Positions 49,991 through 62,825 are shown, numbered from the stretch's first letter. The stretch: 64,000 nucleotides of DNA from Vitellaria paradoxa (GCA_019916065.1 CM034240.1:42915180-42979179); one strand, 5' to 3'. Translations and numbers: made by a program. The notes: generated by a model not told the origin, from the letters alone.

Positions 49991-50190
49991 AAGTTTTAGA
50001 TTCAACAATTATTGCTTTGATATTAGGTGTGTTTGGAGTTGTATAAAAGTATATAAAATTATAAAAATTAATATCTCGTGTTTCGTGTAGCGAATAAAGA
50101 ATTTAAATTTTACAGTCTCTTAATTTGTGTTTGTAGAGTTTTGTATTTTTTTACCAACTCCGAACAAGGCCATTTTCACCAGATAAAGGA

Positions 50191-52044
50191 GTCTGAAGTA
50201 GGGATGGGAACGGGACAGATCGGAGGCGGATATAGCATTATCCAAATCCAAACTCTAAATCCTTTGCCTAATTCCAAATTTGCCCCAAACTCCAAACAGA
50301 TATTTTTTTGAACCTCCATCCCTGCTTCAAACGGAGAACGGATATATCCACAGATATCCAAAACTCCAAACCATTTGCTCACCTCCGAATCTGCCATTAA
50401 GTTTTATGTAATCTATTACTACCAAATAATTCATCTCCAAAATTAAAATAATACATAACAACATATTTTGTAAATAATGTAATACATTTCAATAATCTAG
50501 TAATATATTTAAAAATACTGTAATGATTAAAATATAACAAAAAACATGAGTTGGTAAATTTTAAAATAAATAAGTTTTAAAAGAATTGTAAAAAATAAAT
50601 AAATATCAAAATGTTAAAAAATATGACAAAAGTTTGTAAATAAATTTAAATTTATTTTTTTATGATTGCTAAAAATAAAAATAAAAATAAAAATAAAATT
50701 TATTTTAGCTTTTTAAATTTTTTTCTTATATAAAACCTACAAACAAAAAAATAAAAGTTGTAAATTTAAAATTTTAATTCTTTTTGTCCCCATTAGCTTT
50801 TTACATCAACCTAATTTCAAAATAGAATAACTGATTTTTTTTTCTCACCATTCACATATAGAAAAAAATAAAATTATAAAAAATTTTTAATTTTTTTATA
50901 ATAACAAATAATTTTTTAGAATAACATAAAATTATAAATTTTTATCATAATAAGATAACTCATCTGCATAAGTAAATTTTTTCAAAAATTTTAAAATGTA
51001 ATTATCTACACTTATCAAACTATCTAAGAAAAAAATTAATAAGTTGTCTTCTCTATATATTTTTAAAAAAATAACTTCCACTATAAAAAAATATTGAATG
51101 TTTCATGAAACATTTTAGTTAAACTGTTTGAAAAATCTATTTTCTAGATAACTCTTTTGAATATCAATATTGAAAAGTTTAAAAATATATTTTAGCTGAA
51201 AATGTTAAAAATACGGGAAAAACAATAAACTATTCAAAGTTCAATAAAGAAGTTACTTAATCAAACAGTAATTTTTTGTACTAAAAATAAGAAAAATAAA
51301 ATAAAATATTTTAATTATTTTTTAAAATTTGTATCTAGATATTTTTCTAAAAATAATTGAGTTTACAAGTCATAATAGGGTTTGAAATTGTATATATTAA
51401 TATAAATTTATAAAAATTATAGTTTCATAATTCGTTTAATAAGTAAAAATTTAAAATTTAAAGAGATTTATATAATTTTGTAGAGTCCCAAATGATATAT
51501 CTTATAAAATTTTAAATTTACCTCTTTAAGTTTTCTTTAATTTTGCGTATGAAAAAAATAAATTGAACTTTCAAAACTTCAATTTGCACAAAAGTAAGAA
51601 AAAAATTAAATTTATAATTTCTCTCCCAAATTAATACAAAACGATGACAATTTTTGTTTTAAATTTATTTATCAATATTCATTTTAATGATAATAATAGT
51701 GAAGTTCAATAAGTCTAGAGTATTATGAATGTGAATATTGTTTGCTATGGTATAGTGACGATGTTGTTATCGTGGTTTCAAATGATTTGGGGCTATTCAG
51801 ATATTTTTTGGGACAGATCGAGATAAATCGAGGCAGATTCGGATTAGATATCGGATACGGGGCGGATTGGGGCGAAGGCAATGCCATCCCCATATCCGAT
51901 CCAATATCCAAATTTTTTTAAAAAATCAAATCCAAATCTGATCCAATCTCAAAAAAAAAAAAAATCTAAATTTCACATCCATTTAGATCGGATAACGGAT
52001 CGAATTTAGACGAGTCGGCTGAAATGCCCATCCCTAGTTTGAAG
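50191..52044. mobile_element. hAT-type non-autonomous element with 8-bp target duplication
   Basis: The element 50199-52036 (1,838 bp) starts TAGGGATGGGAACGG, close to the Ac-type hAT end TAGGGATGAAAACGG, and ends CCCATCCCTA. Outside lie GTCTGAAG (50191-50198) and GTTTGAAG (52037-52044), an 8-bp duplication with one mismatch, as expected for hAT. Both subterminal regions hold clusters of GATCCAAATCC/GGATATCGGAT-type words. No transposase ORF was seen. Confidence 0.85.
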
Positions 52045-53067
52045 TTGCTTCCAAATTCAAGTCCAAGTTAAATCTTATTCATTGAAAGAGAGGTTTGATT
52101 CTTGAGATATCTGTAATACTAAGTTCTTAGGGCTGCAGTATGCTCTCCTCATTTATGACAATATATATCTTTTCTTAATTGTAATAGTTACTTTATGTAG
52201 ATTTTAAATTAATAAAATTTACATGAAATTTAATTAAATTATAAGAGATATTAATTTAGATTAATATATGTAATTTTTTTAATTAAAAATGTAAGTAAAT
52301 TGTGTTTACAAACTAACTCAGATAAATTGAATTTAAAACTTTTTTTTTAAACCAGTCATAAACTATAAATAAAATTTTTCCTAAAAAACCCTTTATTTGT
52401 CTAATTTCACGTGCAATAAATACGTATATCTTATTAAAATATTATTTTTATTACTTTAATGGCGTAATAATAATTTAATATAAAATTGTCCATAAATTTT
52501 AAATTAAATTAAAGGTATAATAATTTGAATATAACATTTTTATTATAAAATATAATTTTTCAACTATATTTAGGTTGCATTTGTATATTTTAAATAATAA
52601 ACTTAAGAAACTTTCATGCATATTAATATAAATTAATATCTCTTATAATTAATTAAATTTCATTTAAATTTTATTAATGTACAAAAAAAAAGGAAAAATA
52701 ATATTGTCATAGATACAGATTCTAAGGATAGTTCTTTTTAATGGATAAGAAGAATTTTAAAAGTACTTCAAGCTCTCCTTATCCATTATCACCGATTCAC
52801 CATCATTTCATCATCTGTATATACAAGCATGCATATATATATATATATATATATATGAATCTCAATAATTTAATTTTGGTATATTTGCAATTGTTTCGGT
52901 AATTTTACATAAAAATACACTATTTTAATATTTCTATATTATTTTAAATATTTTTTAATAAAAGTTTTTAAATTAATGTCCTTAAAAGGTAAATACAAAA
53001 TTCATTTTACTTTTATCTTTATCGTCTCACACTCTATCTTCACTCACAATTAATAATGTTTATTCAG

Positions 53068-54060
53068 AGCCGTTTAATAATATTATCGTTTTTCTATTTA
53101 CATTTATATGTTTATATGTTTATATTTTTTGTTTTCTGTTATCGTTTTTTTTTTTTGAAATTAAAACTGAAACTGTGTTTAAAAATATAATTTTATTTAC
53201 AATTATTAATTTTTTATTTTTATAAAATATTTAATTTTATTAGTTTTTGAAAATTAATTGAATTTAATAAATATATTTCATATTAATTTAATTTAATTAT
53301 ATTATATTATTTATTAAAAACAATTGAATAAAATTTAAAGTTAATCGAGTAAATATAAAATATATTAATTATAATTTAATTATATTTCTTACTAAAAATA
53401 ATTGAATAAAATATATTTCACAATAAATTAAAAAAATTTAATTACGATATTTGTTAAAAATAATTTAATAAAATATATTTCACATAAAATAAATTAATTT
53501 AATTATCATATTATTAAAAATAATTTAATAAAATATATTTAATATTAGTTAGATTAATTATTTTAAATTAATTATTAAATTAACTAATTTAATTATAATA
53601 TTTATTAAAAATTAATTTAATAAAATATATTTATATTAATTAAATTATCTATTAAATTAAATTAATATATTTTATTTTATTTTAATAATATATATTTCCT
53701 ATAAATGAAATTAACTAATTTAATTTAATAATTTATTACATATCAAATTGATTAATTTAATTTAATTCTATTATTTATTGAAAATGATTTTATTTTAATA
53801 AAATAATTTTTGAATAAAATAACTTATTTTAATATGATATAACGAAAATGGATAAAGTATTAAAATTGGTAAAATGTTTGCAATAGAAAAAAATAGAGTA
53901 AAAACATCTTTTTTTGTTTACATTTTTCTGTTTAAGTTTTTATTTTTTTTAGAAATAAAAAAATGTAAATAGATTTAACAAACATATTTCTATTATCAAT
54001 TTACAAAATTTTAAAAACATAATTAGAAAAACAGAAAATAAAATATTATCAAATAGGACT
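53068..54060. mobile_element. AT-rich TIR element, family A, copy 3
   Basis: Starts GAGCCGTTTAATAATATTATCG and ends AAATATTATCAAATAGGACT, imperfect inverted ends. Same internal order as the copies at 1 and 22.2 kb, about 1 kb long, non-coding. Confidence 0.62.
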
Positions 54061-54425
54061 TTGGAGTGCGAGAAAGCAAGAGTGAAAATGTACCGTCTCT
54101 TTTTTTTTTTTTAGGGTTAAATATGATAATATTTGTAATAAATACTAACATTTTACACATTTATTAATACTGTATAGATATTTTAATCATGTTTAATTGA
54201 TAATTTTTATTTTTAACGGTTTTTATGTAAGTTTATTTATAAATTTACATTTTAATTATTTGTAGGTCAGATTTCGATCGTACCAAGAGAGCAATTCCGT
54301 GTGTGTATGTATATATATATATATATATATAGAATATTGCATACATTTAACTTCTACAAACCACACTTGTTAATTTCAGCGGTGGAAATAGACAAGAGTC
54401 TAATTAAGTCTCTCTTGTATATCAA

Positions 54426-54661
54426 ATGGAAGCAGCCAAGCAAAACAGGCCTCGGGTGGTGGCTGCATCAGCTATGGTGCTGCTTTTGTTTCTGGTTCTG
54501 GCAACGGACCGTGTGCAGTCCCAGTTTATAATCGAAATGAATCCATGCGTCGTCTCCAAGTGCATCGCTGCATGTAAAGAGATGACCAAAGAAATTTCAA
54601 AAGCGCAAATTGTGCAATGATTAAGGGGGCAACCAGAAAACTCTGTCTCTGTATAGGTTGA
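54426..54661 (+). CDS. Small secreted cysteine-rich peptide, defensin-like pattern, probably frame-shifted
   Basis: A 64-codon ORF (54426-54620) opens with a clear signal peptide: charged start, hydrophobic core VLLLFLVLA, then a small-residue cleavage region near VQSQF. The mature part has NPC, KC and AAC (C-x4-C-x3-C). The ORF then stops, but another frame over 54602-54661 continues with a Cys, a Gly-Ala-Thr-Arg-Lys stretch and a final C-L-C before TGA, giving the C-x10-C-x-C ending common in defensin-like plant peptides. A one-base change between about 54585 and 54605 would link the two parts. So this is a DEFL-type relic, or a gene with a sequence error. The family is inferred from Cys spacing only. 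Confidence 0.5.
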
Positions 54662-56514
54662 GATCAAAAAAAAAAAAAAAAAGAAAAAAAGGTGTCTAGC
54701 AGTTAAATAGTACTGAGAGTCTCATCCATGTTGCTCCTGAAAAACAAAATAAGCTACTTTACCAAGGAAGTATGTAGATCAAAATGTGATGGCACATTTG
54801 CTACACCTAATAAATTGAATTTGGCTGGTTGAGTATTTGTTTTCCCCCTTGCTCTACTGAAATACTTTGATGTGATGAGTATTTTTTTTTTTACGTTTGG
54901 TTGTCAATGGAAATGGAGATAGGTATGGATGAGCATGAGAACAAAAACAATAAAGAAACTTAATGTTTGGTACGTCAAAAAACTAGAATAGATTTTTTTT
55001 TTGAATGAAATTCACATTGTTTATATGTTTGAAAATAGAATGAGAAAATAAATTAACAGACTAAATTACATTTTTCTATTAAAAATGTGAGTGCTCTTTG
55101 GGTGTCAAATTTAGCCAAAAACTCTCACTTTTCTCAAAAATTTCCAATTTTTTTTTACAACTTTCTTCGTACAAAATATCTCTAATTTTTTTTCTAATTT
55201 TTATCAACTTTCTCTAACTTTTTATTAATTTTTTCATACTTTTCAAGAAATATACCAAAAACCCAACAATTTAATATTTAACCCATTTTTTTTAATTTCT
55301 TTACCAAAATTAGCACTCCAAATAGGCACTATATTTGACAAATGAGAGTCATTTCAGTAACTCACGCCTTACGGATCATCTCATTTGCATAATTGTCTTT
55401 TTTTTTATTTGGTTAGATAATTAAAGGCATTTTTTAAATAAATTTATTATTTTTATTTACAAAAGTTTCATAGTTCGGTTTTGTTTGGAGAGTAATTTTT
55501 GACATAAATTTACTAACTTTTAGGATATGGGCATATGACAAAATATCAAAATTTACCTATTTTTTACTTAAGTTATTTATTTCAAAAGTTACCAAAATTT
55601 TTATTAAACATACAAAAAGTTACCAAAAGTTGTTAAATTTTTTACCAAACATTTAAAACGTATCAGAAGTTACTAAAAAATACAACTTATTTCATCAAAT
55701 ATATAAAAAATTTCACCTACTAACTTTTGATAAAAAAATAAAAAATTACTAAAATTTAAATTTTCAAATAGCTCCATCTGTCATGTTTAATCTCCACCAT
55801 TAACGAAGGGACTTAGGTCACTTGCTTAAAGGTTGAGATTTTCTAAGGGAGATCTCAAATTTGTGATTGACCTATGGTCGGTGTGTGGGGGCGCGTGCTG
55901 GCAATCTGATGAGTTTGTTGTTCTCATAAAGCCTGAATGACCTACAGGAAAATTTCTCCCTATTACACCAAAAAAAAAAAAAAAATTTACCACAACCAAA
56001 TAAAATAACTAATTTTAGTCTTTTTTAAATCACATTTCCTTTTATTTCCCTTCACCAAGATTGTGATTTAAACACACCCATAATATTATGTTTTGGATTT
56101 AAAATTTATTAAGGGAAAATATAAAAGAATGAAAATGAATTTATTAAATCCTTATTAATGGATTCAGGTTACAAATCTATCAGTACTTAAATTTGGACTG
56201 CTGAGTTTCTATACATCTTATAATTGTATTTCTTCTTCTCTAATTGAGTAAATTCATAGTGAAAAGATAAACAGTTAGTTAAAAAATATATATATGAATA
56301 AATTTTAAATTTACGCACAATTCATGTTGAGAGAAATTTTTTAAATTGATTGAATTAAAACCAGGTTTGTTTCCAAAATAGATAGCGGCTCTGTAAAAGA
56401 TTTGGGTGACTCGAGAACCGAACTTAATCGTCGACATTGGGCTAGAGCGGCTTGGGTCTATAAAGGATTCAGTTTGAAGCTGGTGAGCTATGAGACAATC
56501 ATCATCTTCGACCA
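54662..56514. other. Intergenic, no gene recognised
   Basis: AT-rich, with a repeat of TTACCAAAA/AAAGTTACTAAAA words at 55460-55790. A short SINE-like GC-richer piece lies at 55800-55960 (AGGTTGAGATTTTCTAAGGG), too weak to call. Confidence 0.5.
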
Positions 56515-56813
56515 AATAACCACGGCGTCCTTCTGGTACGTGGAAGTCCGCAGCCGCTACCCCGTACTGGGTTGCGCACAGGGCGAAGCACGCTCCAGGA
56601 CCCGAGCCGGCAACGGCCCCTGGAGAGTTAACCAGCCTAGGCAAGCCCTGGCTGACCGGCACGACCGAGAGGAGGCCTTTAGGCTCCCGCCATTACAGCG
56701 GTAACCCACCCCCCATGGGGGAGTCGAACCCGGAACCTCGAGAGGCCCAAGCTCTTAAGGCAAGTCCGACTTCCACTCGGCCACCCCCGAAGGGCAATAA
56801 CCACGGCGTCCTT
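56515..56813 (-). mobile_element. SINE with tRNA-like head and 18-bp target duplication
   Basis: The element 56533-56795 (263 bp, read on the minus strand) starts GCCCTTCGGGGGTGGCCGAG. It contains a pol III A-box (TGGCCGAGTGG) and a perfect B-box (GGTTCGACTCC), the layout of a tRNA-derived SINE head. The identical 18-mer AATAACCACGGCGTCCTT stands on both sides (56515-56532 and 56796-56813). The body is GC-rich, unlike its AT-rich surroundings. The 3' end lacks an obvious poly-A or poly-T tail. Confidence 0.88.
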
Positions 56814-56889
56814 TGCATACCATCCTATAGCTCAAGGTCCTCCTCCAACTCTATCTCTTGTAGCTTCAAACTCCTACACTTTATTAGAA

Positions 56890-57285
56890 TGGTAAATTTA
56901 ATGGATTTAATTTCATTTGATAGGACTTTCATTAATTTTTTATATTTGATATTCAAATAAAATTTTATATGTTGGATTGGATCTGATTTTATAATTAAAA
57001 TTTTAAAATTTCTATATTATTTGAATTCCTAACCCAAAATAATAAAATTTGACGAAAATTTATTTTTTCTTAAAACTATTTAAATAAATGGACAAATTTA
57101 TTTTCAAATATATATTTATTATATTTTTTATTTCCACTAATATAATCAAATTTAATATTTCTCTTAAATCAATTCAACTGAATTCCTAAATTTAAATATG
57201 TGTTGCAAATACAAAATTTTATTTATCAAACTAATTCAAATCAATTCCAATTCAATTTAAGAGTAAAATGTTTTCAAACACAGCG
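56890..57285. repeat. AT-rich dispersed repeat, copy 2 (pair with 20.7 kb)
   Basis: Collinear with 20745-21150 over about 390 bases, starting near TTAATGGATTTAATTTCATT. Lies directly downstream of the SINE site. Confidence 0.5.
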
Positions 57286-58548
57286 TTAATGCTTGTTTGG
57301 GTCTTGATGATTTCGCATTGAGAGAAATTAGCAGCAGTGACAATGAAATGGCTTTTATTTTCCCGCGTCTGAATGGTAATAAACTGATCTAGGCGATCAG
57401 AAGAAGCACCACATGGAGGGATCAGACGTCCCGGCCTTCTTTTCCTTGCACCACCTCTTGGATTTTAAAAGGCTGTGGTGAAAAAATTAACGGTTATAAT
57501 TTGAGTATAGTTAATATAATAATTTTAATTTAATTTAATTAAAATTAATTTTAAAATAAAAAATAAAAATAAAAAATTGATTAAATACAATTAATACAAA
57601 ATACGAAAAGTCATATCAATTAACTACAACCAAATCATGACCATTGATTTTTTCTACCTTGCAGTGAATTTTCACTGCAGCACCTGGAACCCCTCATTTT
57701 TTGGCAACAACAAACAAAAAGATCGAGTCTGGCATCCAACGTCTGGGACCCGCTTATCGTTGGACTGAATTTGAATTGTTCACGATCCCAGGGCTATGTA
57801 GGTTGGGGAAAACTAGCATAGCAGCGTCACATTTTGACCGAACTGAAACTAGCAGTACAAGAAGAATTCACATGAGCTATCAAATGGTATGGGCATTTTT
57901 AAAACAATCAAGTCGTCTACCAAAGATTGAATAACTGATACATGTTACACACAATGGAGGAGGGACCAGCAAAGTTAATTATGTTGGATCGCTCTTCTCT
58001 CTTCGTCCTAACTCGTCATCTAAAAGAACGACATTTTCAAGTAAAATTAACTTCATCAAGGCACACCCACCCGTTTGAGATTTTACAGAAATATGATCCC
58101 GCCATCTGTATATCCCAGCATTTAATACCCTCCATATAACATTCATAGCCGCTCTGTTAGCGAGAGACTCTTAATTAGATCCTCAGTAAGGGCGTGTTCG
58201 CTTCTCCAGTCATCAGCTCCAGATGCGATCAAAATGCTTGATTTGGATTGGCAACTTCTTAACTATTTATGGTTTTTGCATTCATCGAGCAAAACGCCAA
58301 AAAAAAAAAAAAAAATAATAAGGCCCGTGCTTGTAGAAAATGGAAATTCATTCAATTAAAAGAAACAAATTAAATTGTTAACGCCAACAAAGAAGTGAGT
58401 GGATGGAGTACACCTATGGTCAAGGCTGACAATTAAGTGCCTATCTTAGGACGAACATGTGGTAAACATTATCTGACAAATATAAGGAAAAAAAGAAAGA
58501 GAAACATTGAAGTATGTTGATTACCTGTGTTTCTGTTACGGGTTGACA
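57286..58548. other. Region downstream of SWI3A
   Basis: No exon carrying the missing SWI3A C-terminus was found. Two plus-strand ORFs (57701-57934 and 57942-58139) have balanced composition but no recognisable motif, and are left uncalled. Confidence 0.5.
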
Positions 58549-61500
58549 CTAGATATCTATTTCCCTGTCTTCCTGATCTGCGAGTAACTTAGCACGAGCA
58601 GCAGCAGCACCAAGAGCTGTTTGCTGTTGCAGCTCTCATTCGAAGAGGTAAGTGGCATAGCATCCTTTTCAGAGGGATGTTCCATGAGATTCTGTAACCA
58701 AAAATAGATATAAAAATAGAAATGGTAAGAACTTGCATAAGGAGTGGGTACTGGGTAATCGATTGATTCTCCAATGGGGAAAAGTTGCAGCTGAAAATCC
58801 ATAAATATATTTGGCAGGAAATTTACAAAACTAATGCAGGAAATTACGTGTTGAAAAAAGAATGTACCTAATTCAGTGGGCCCTCCTCTATCTCTGAACC
58901 ATCAACTTGAAGGGCTCTGAAGTTGTTAACGAACAAGTTAATCAAGAACCCTCAGACACAATACAAGATCTAAACAAGAATCCGCAGAGCATCACATGAA
59001 AAACTATTTTGAAATATAGACAGAAAAATAACCTCTCTTTCTTGTTATTTTCAGGGGAAGTTCCCAACTCCTCATCTTCACTATCGTCGCCATCAAATAT
59101 ATCTCTTGTACATTGTATTTCATCGCAAAGTGCTGTAACAGCTGCCTCAGCAGCCGAAGCTGTGACATGCGGATCAACCCGGAAGAGATGAGAGCTACCT
59201 ATGGGAAAGAGATATCAGTTCTCTGTTAGGACACTGGTTAAAATGACATGATATAAAAAATAAATTCTTCCACACTGCAATCATTTTCTAGACTACATGA
59301 GAAAATAAGAACTACGAACCCACAAACAAAAACATTGTGCCTTTTCTCTCAATAAACAAAATACAACATCTCACAAACCCACATCCATCAATCACATGAA
59401 ACTTCTACAACAAATTTGTGAATCTACAAGGCTTTTAGATGTTCAAGGTTAGGACCTGTAAAGCTTTCCAACAACACAAGGATATATGACTACCTATTCC
59501 AAATACACCTTCAACAACTTCCTCCAAGAATGAAGTGGGGGGGGGCGGGGGGTGGAAATTGACAAAGAAAATTGATAATGTCATGCGACATAATGTTAAT
59601 GGTTCTCAAGAACAAAAATTCGTGCAAGCATTCTACCTGTTTCATCAGTGAACTGCTCATATCTGAAGTTGAAGCAATACAGTTTTTTCTGTAAAAGAGG
59701 GAACTTGATCCCCAGCATCTCCATTCTGATAACTCTGATTTTAACATCAGGGCTTGATCCTCTGTCTTGATATTCTCTTGAGAATGACTCTCTGGCGAGG
59801 GTAATTGACCTTGTTTGACACTGCTCACGTTGCCATCATTATCCCACAATCTACCCTTTTTTGGGTTTGGATCCCAACATAAGGTCCCCAAAAGGCAATT
59901 GTATAAGCTTTTGTAAATACAATCTGCTTTACTCTTAGTTTTAACATTTTCAGCAACAAGATCCCAGTCATCTCCGTGCTTCAAGACAGATTCTAAAAGA
60001 AGTAAGTTTCTGCTTCAGAGTCCAAACGGCTTCCATCATTCCCACTATTTGGAACGCAGTCATGAACTTGAAATCATCAACATAATTTGATTCTCCGGCC
60101 ATAATTTCCATTCTTAAAGCATTTGACACAAATTCTGAAGCTTCCCTCCTGGTGCAATAAAGTGCTTGAATAATCAAATTTCCAGGCTGGAAATAAAACT
60201 GGAGAAAAAATGTTTCAAACAGCTTCCACCAAAGTATGATCTAACATCATAAGCTTATGGGATAGTGTTTTCTGTATGTGCATGTGTGCGAAAACAACAC
60301 GAGAGTACATAACAAGGAACTTAGTACAAATGTACCATAATTGTCAAAAAAACACATACAACAAAAACCCCTGGCTATTTGTATCTCAAATCATCGGCAA
60401 GACATCTAGCTAGCACAATCTTGAAAATCCCAGAACAAAGATGCAGGAACAATTTAGAAATCATGGTAGACTGGTAATGGGGTTCTATACTGGAAGTTGT
60501 AACTATTTTTGCACAAGAGAACTTTGGAGAATACTGGAGAATACCATCAAAGAGTATTGTATTTTTCTTGGATGAGGAATCAGGAGGTTGGGAAGAGATG
60601 ATCTAGAGGAGAATGAGAAAAAGCAACGGCTATGATAATAAACAGAAGTTATATTTTAGAAACACTACTTGTGATCATCAATACCCATTGATAAATAACA
60701 AAAATCTGTGTCAGCAAACAACTGAGATCACTAAAAAAGTCTATTACATGAAAGCGTTCCTAATGCATTTAATTTATTACTCAAAGCAGAACCTCTTTTG
60801 CTATATCTATTCAAATCCCAGCCTAAAGCTCAAAGGGTTAAAAATCCAACAATACTCCACACAGAAGGAAAGAAAGAGGATACACTCATGCTCATAGCAT
60901 AGTCCCCTTGTTATAAGCAATAACTTTTCTTAGGCAATACTGCTGTCAGGGGGATAATAAAAATAAATAAATCCGTATTCTCTAGATCTAACGACATAAC
61001 TACTACAATTATATGGTACACTCTCCATCAGTAAGACCAACAACAAATGGCTATTACCAAAACTTTAATTGGTTATATCTGAAGTTTCAGGACCTCTTTT
61101 CTTGGTGTCACTTTTTATTTTTCCAATGAAAAGTCATTGTATTTTTCTAATTGCTTCAGGACCTATTTTCTTGGTGTCACTTTTTATTTTCCAATGAAAA
61201 GTCATTGTATTTTTCTAATTGCCACAATATCTAACAGTATAGTTTCATTTCAATTTTCTCAAGCAATGCTGATTACAAGTGATGGGTACAGTAACATATA
61301 TTTGGTTTGTCTTGTGGTTCATCCATTTATCAATATTTCTAATACTCAGTAGCAGAAAAACCCAAAACAAAATGGGTATATTCATTACAACCACCAGAAT
61401 CAATAGCAAAATCATATTTCAGAATAAGCATTTCGTGACTAAGGTACTAACTTGTTAAGAATTATCTCCAACTTTCTAGAATAATCTATATGTCCTTATA

Positions 61501-62528
61501 ATTCTAGAATTTTCTCATAACTAGGTTTCTTAAGTAAGCTCCTTGAATTAGCTAGAATTTTCCATCAATATTTTCCTACGGACCAACCTATGAACTAGCA
61601 TAATAGGTCACCTTGGGTTCATTTGTAAAAAGCAAGAGTGATGAGAAGTGAGAGAAAACTCTAGCTTAATTTGTGAGATGCCTAGAATATAAAATTTCCT
61701 TCTGAGGGTAGTGGTGTAACTGCGAGAATGTGAGTGCTAGTGTCATTTGTAAGGAAGCTCAGGGAATTTCATAATTTTAAAAAGGAAATGGAAAGAAAAG
61801 AGGAAGCCATTAGACCTTGGTGTGTTCATAATGGCCAGACTCGCATCTATCTTTGCAATTCCCACAAAGCAACCCCCTTCTGCTCAATTATAAACATCTC
61901 TATAAGACGCAAGCGGAGGCAATTTAAATCCAATTGTCCAGCACTTCACCACCCCCACCCGGCGGCACCGTAACCGGTTTCAACGAATTCGGAACCGCCA
62001 CAACCCGAACTCCAATCGGAGGCCCCCTCCTCAACCCTAACCTTCCACCTCCCCTGACTCTCCTCTTCTCCCAAATCCTCACCCGCCCGTCACACCAAAA
62101 TTGATCAAAACCCCATGACTCCAGAAACAAGAACACCTTGTGCAGCAAACTAACGTCGCCGACCAGCGACTTCCGGACCTCCGTGAAGGTGAGCTTCTCG
62201 AGGGTCTTCCCGGTACTTGGAGATGATGAAATCTCTATACTCCTTGTAAATTTTGGGCGTCCTCGTGAATGAGCTGCCATCGAAGAACTCACGGAGATGC
62301 AATTTCTCGGTGTCGTGGATGTCGTCCCAGGAAAACCAACCTGCAGAGAGAGAAAGAATTAGGGTTAGGGTTAGAGAGGAGAAATTGAGAGGAGAGAGGG
62401 AAATAGGGTTAAGGGTAGTTTAGAGAGGGAAAGTTACTGGAATGGGTTGGAATGGTGTAGAGATCGAGCTGGGAATCGTCGGCGGGAACCAGATGTTTTA
62501 AACTCGGGTCCTGTTGTGAGCTCTGCAT
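58549..62528 (-). pseudogene. SWI3A: SWI3A-like SWI/SNF subunit, frame broken repeatedly and C-terminally truncated
   Basis: A core subunit of SWI/SNF chromatin remodellers. Exons: 62528-62438, 62340-61816, 60148-59637, 59198-59033, about 58916-58865, and 58691-58549. Motifs in order: QLDLYTIPTHS; SWIRM domain with WFSWDDIHDTEKLHLREFFD and EVRKSLVGDVSLLHKVFLFL; VRVVAVPNSLKP; ZZ-like zinc finger CGNCKDRCESGHYEHTK then ICVKCFKNGNYG; SANT domain KHGDDWDLVAENVKTKSK; SSSLMKQ; TASAAEAAVTALCDE; and the SWI3 signature ALGAAAARAKLLADQEDREI. Frame breaks interrupt nearly every exon, for example near 62195, 61860, 60097, 60004, 59912, 59180 and 58640, some compensating each other within 50 bases. After DREI the frame stops (TAG 58549-58551), and the C-terminal coiled-coil region of relatives is absent. 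Identity is firm; decay versus assembly error is open, with truncation favouring decay. Confidence 0.85.
62359..62374. promoter_or_regulatory. Telo-box-like motif in SWI3A intron 1
   Basis: TTAGGGTTAGGGTTAG, i.e. (CCCTAA)n on the gene's strand, lies 18 bases inside the first intron. Telo-boxes near plant transcription starts are known regulatory motifs of housekeeping genes. Confidence 0.6.
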
Positions 62529-62825
62529 TTCGGACCGGTGGCGAAAGAGCGAGTTGAGCTATGAGTCGAGTCGGTTGAGCCTTAAAAGCGTTCCACACCC
62601 CCCTCCCTCTCTCTCTAGTGGGATAAGCATAATGATATTATTACAAGGAGTATAATGGTATGGGTTAAATGACCAATGAAAGATTGACATGTAAGACGAG
62701 ACTCGCAATTAGGCCTAGTTTTTACTGGCCCTAATTTTCTATTTTATCTAAACAATTACTCACGATCATTTTAATTGACGCAAATAATAAATCCGCCAAA
62801 ACAGAATAGAAGGGATGCCCAATTG

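Noticed and set aside
56279..56704. ORFs of 127 (minus) and 100 (plus) codons around 56.3-56.7 kb
   Set aside because: They run through the GC-rich SINE body and its flanks; open frames there follow from composition.
56695..56795. A possible tRNA gene with GGTTCGACTCC
   Set aside because: The A and B boxes are present, but the cloverleaf does not close properly and the sequence sits inside a repeat with target duplications, so it is the head of a SINE.
61924..62292. A continuous 122-codon ORF as a separate gene
   Set aside because: It is part of SWI3A exon 2: it contains the KLTFTEVRKSLVGDVSLL block but is out of frame with the WFSWDDIHD block before it.
62359..62374. Interstitial telomere repeat
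   Set aside because: Under three TTTAGGG-type units, and missing one T per unit; better explained as a telo-box-like motif near a transcription start.
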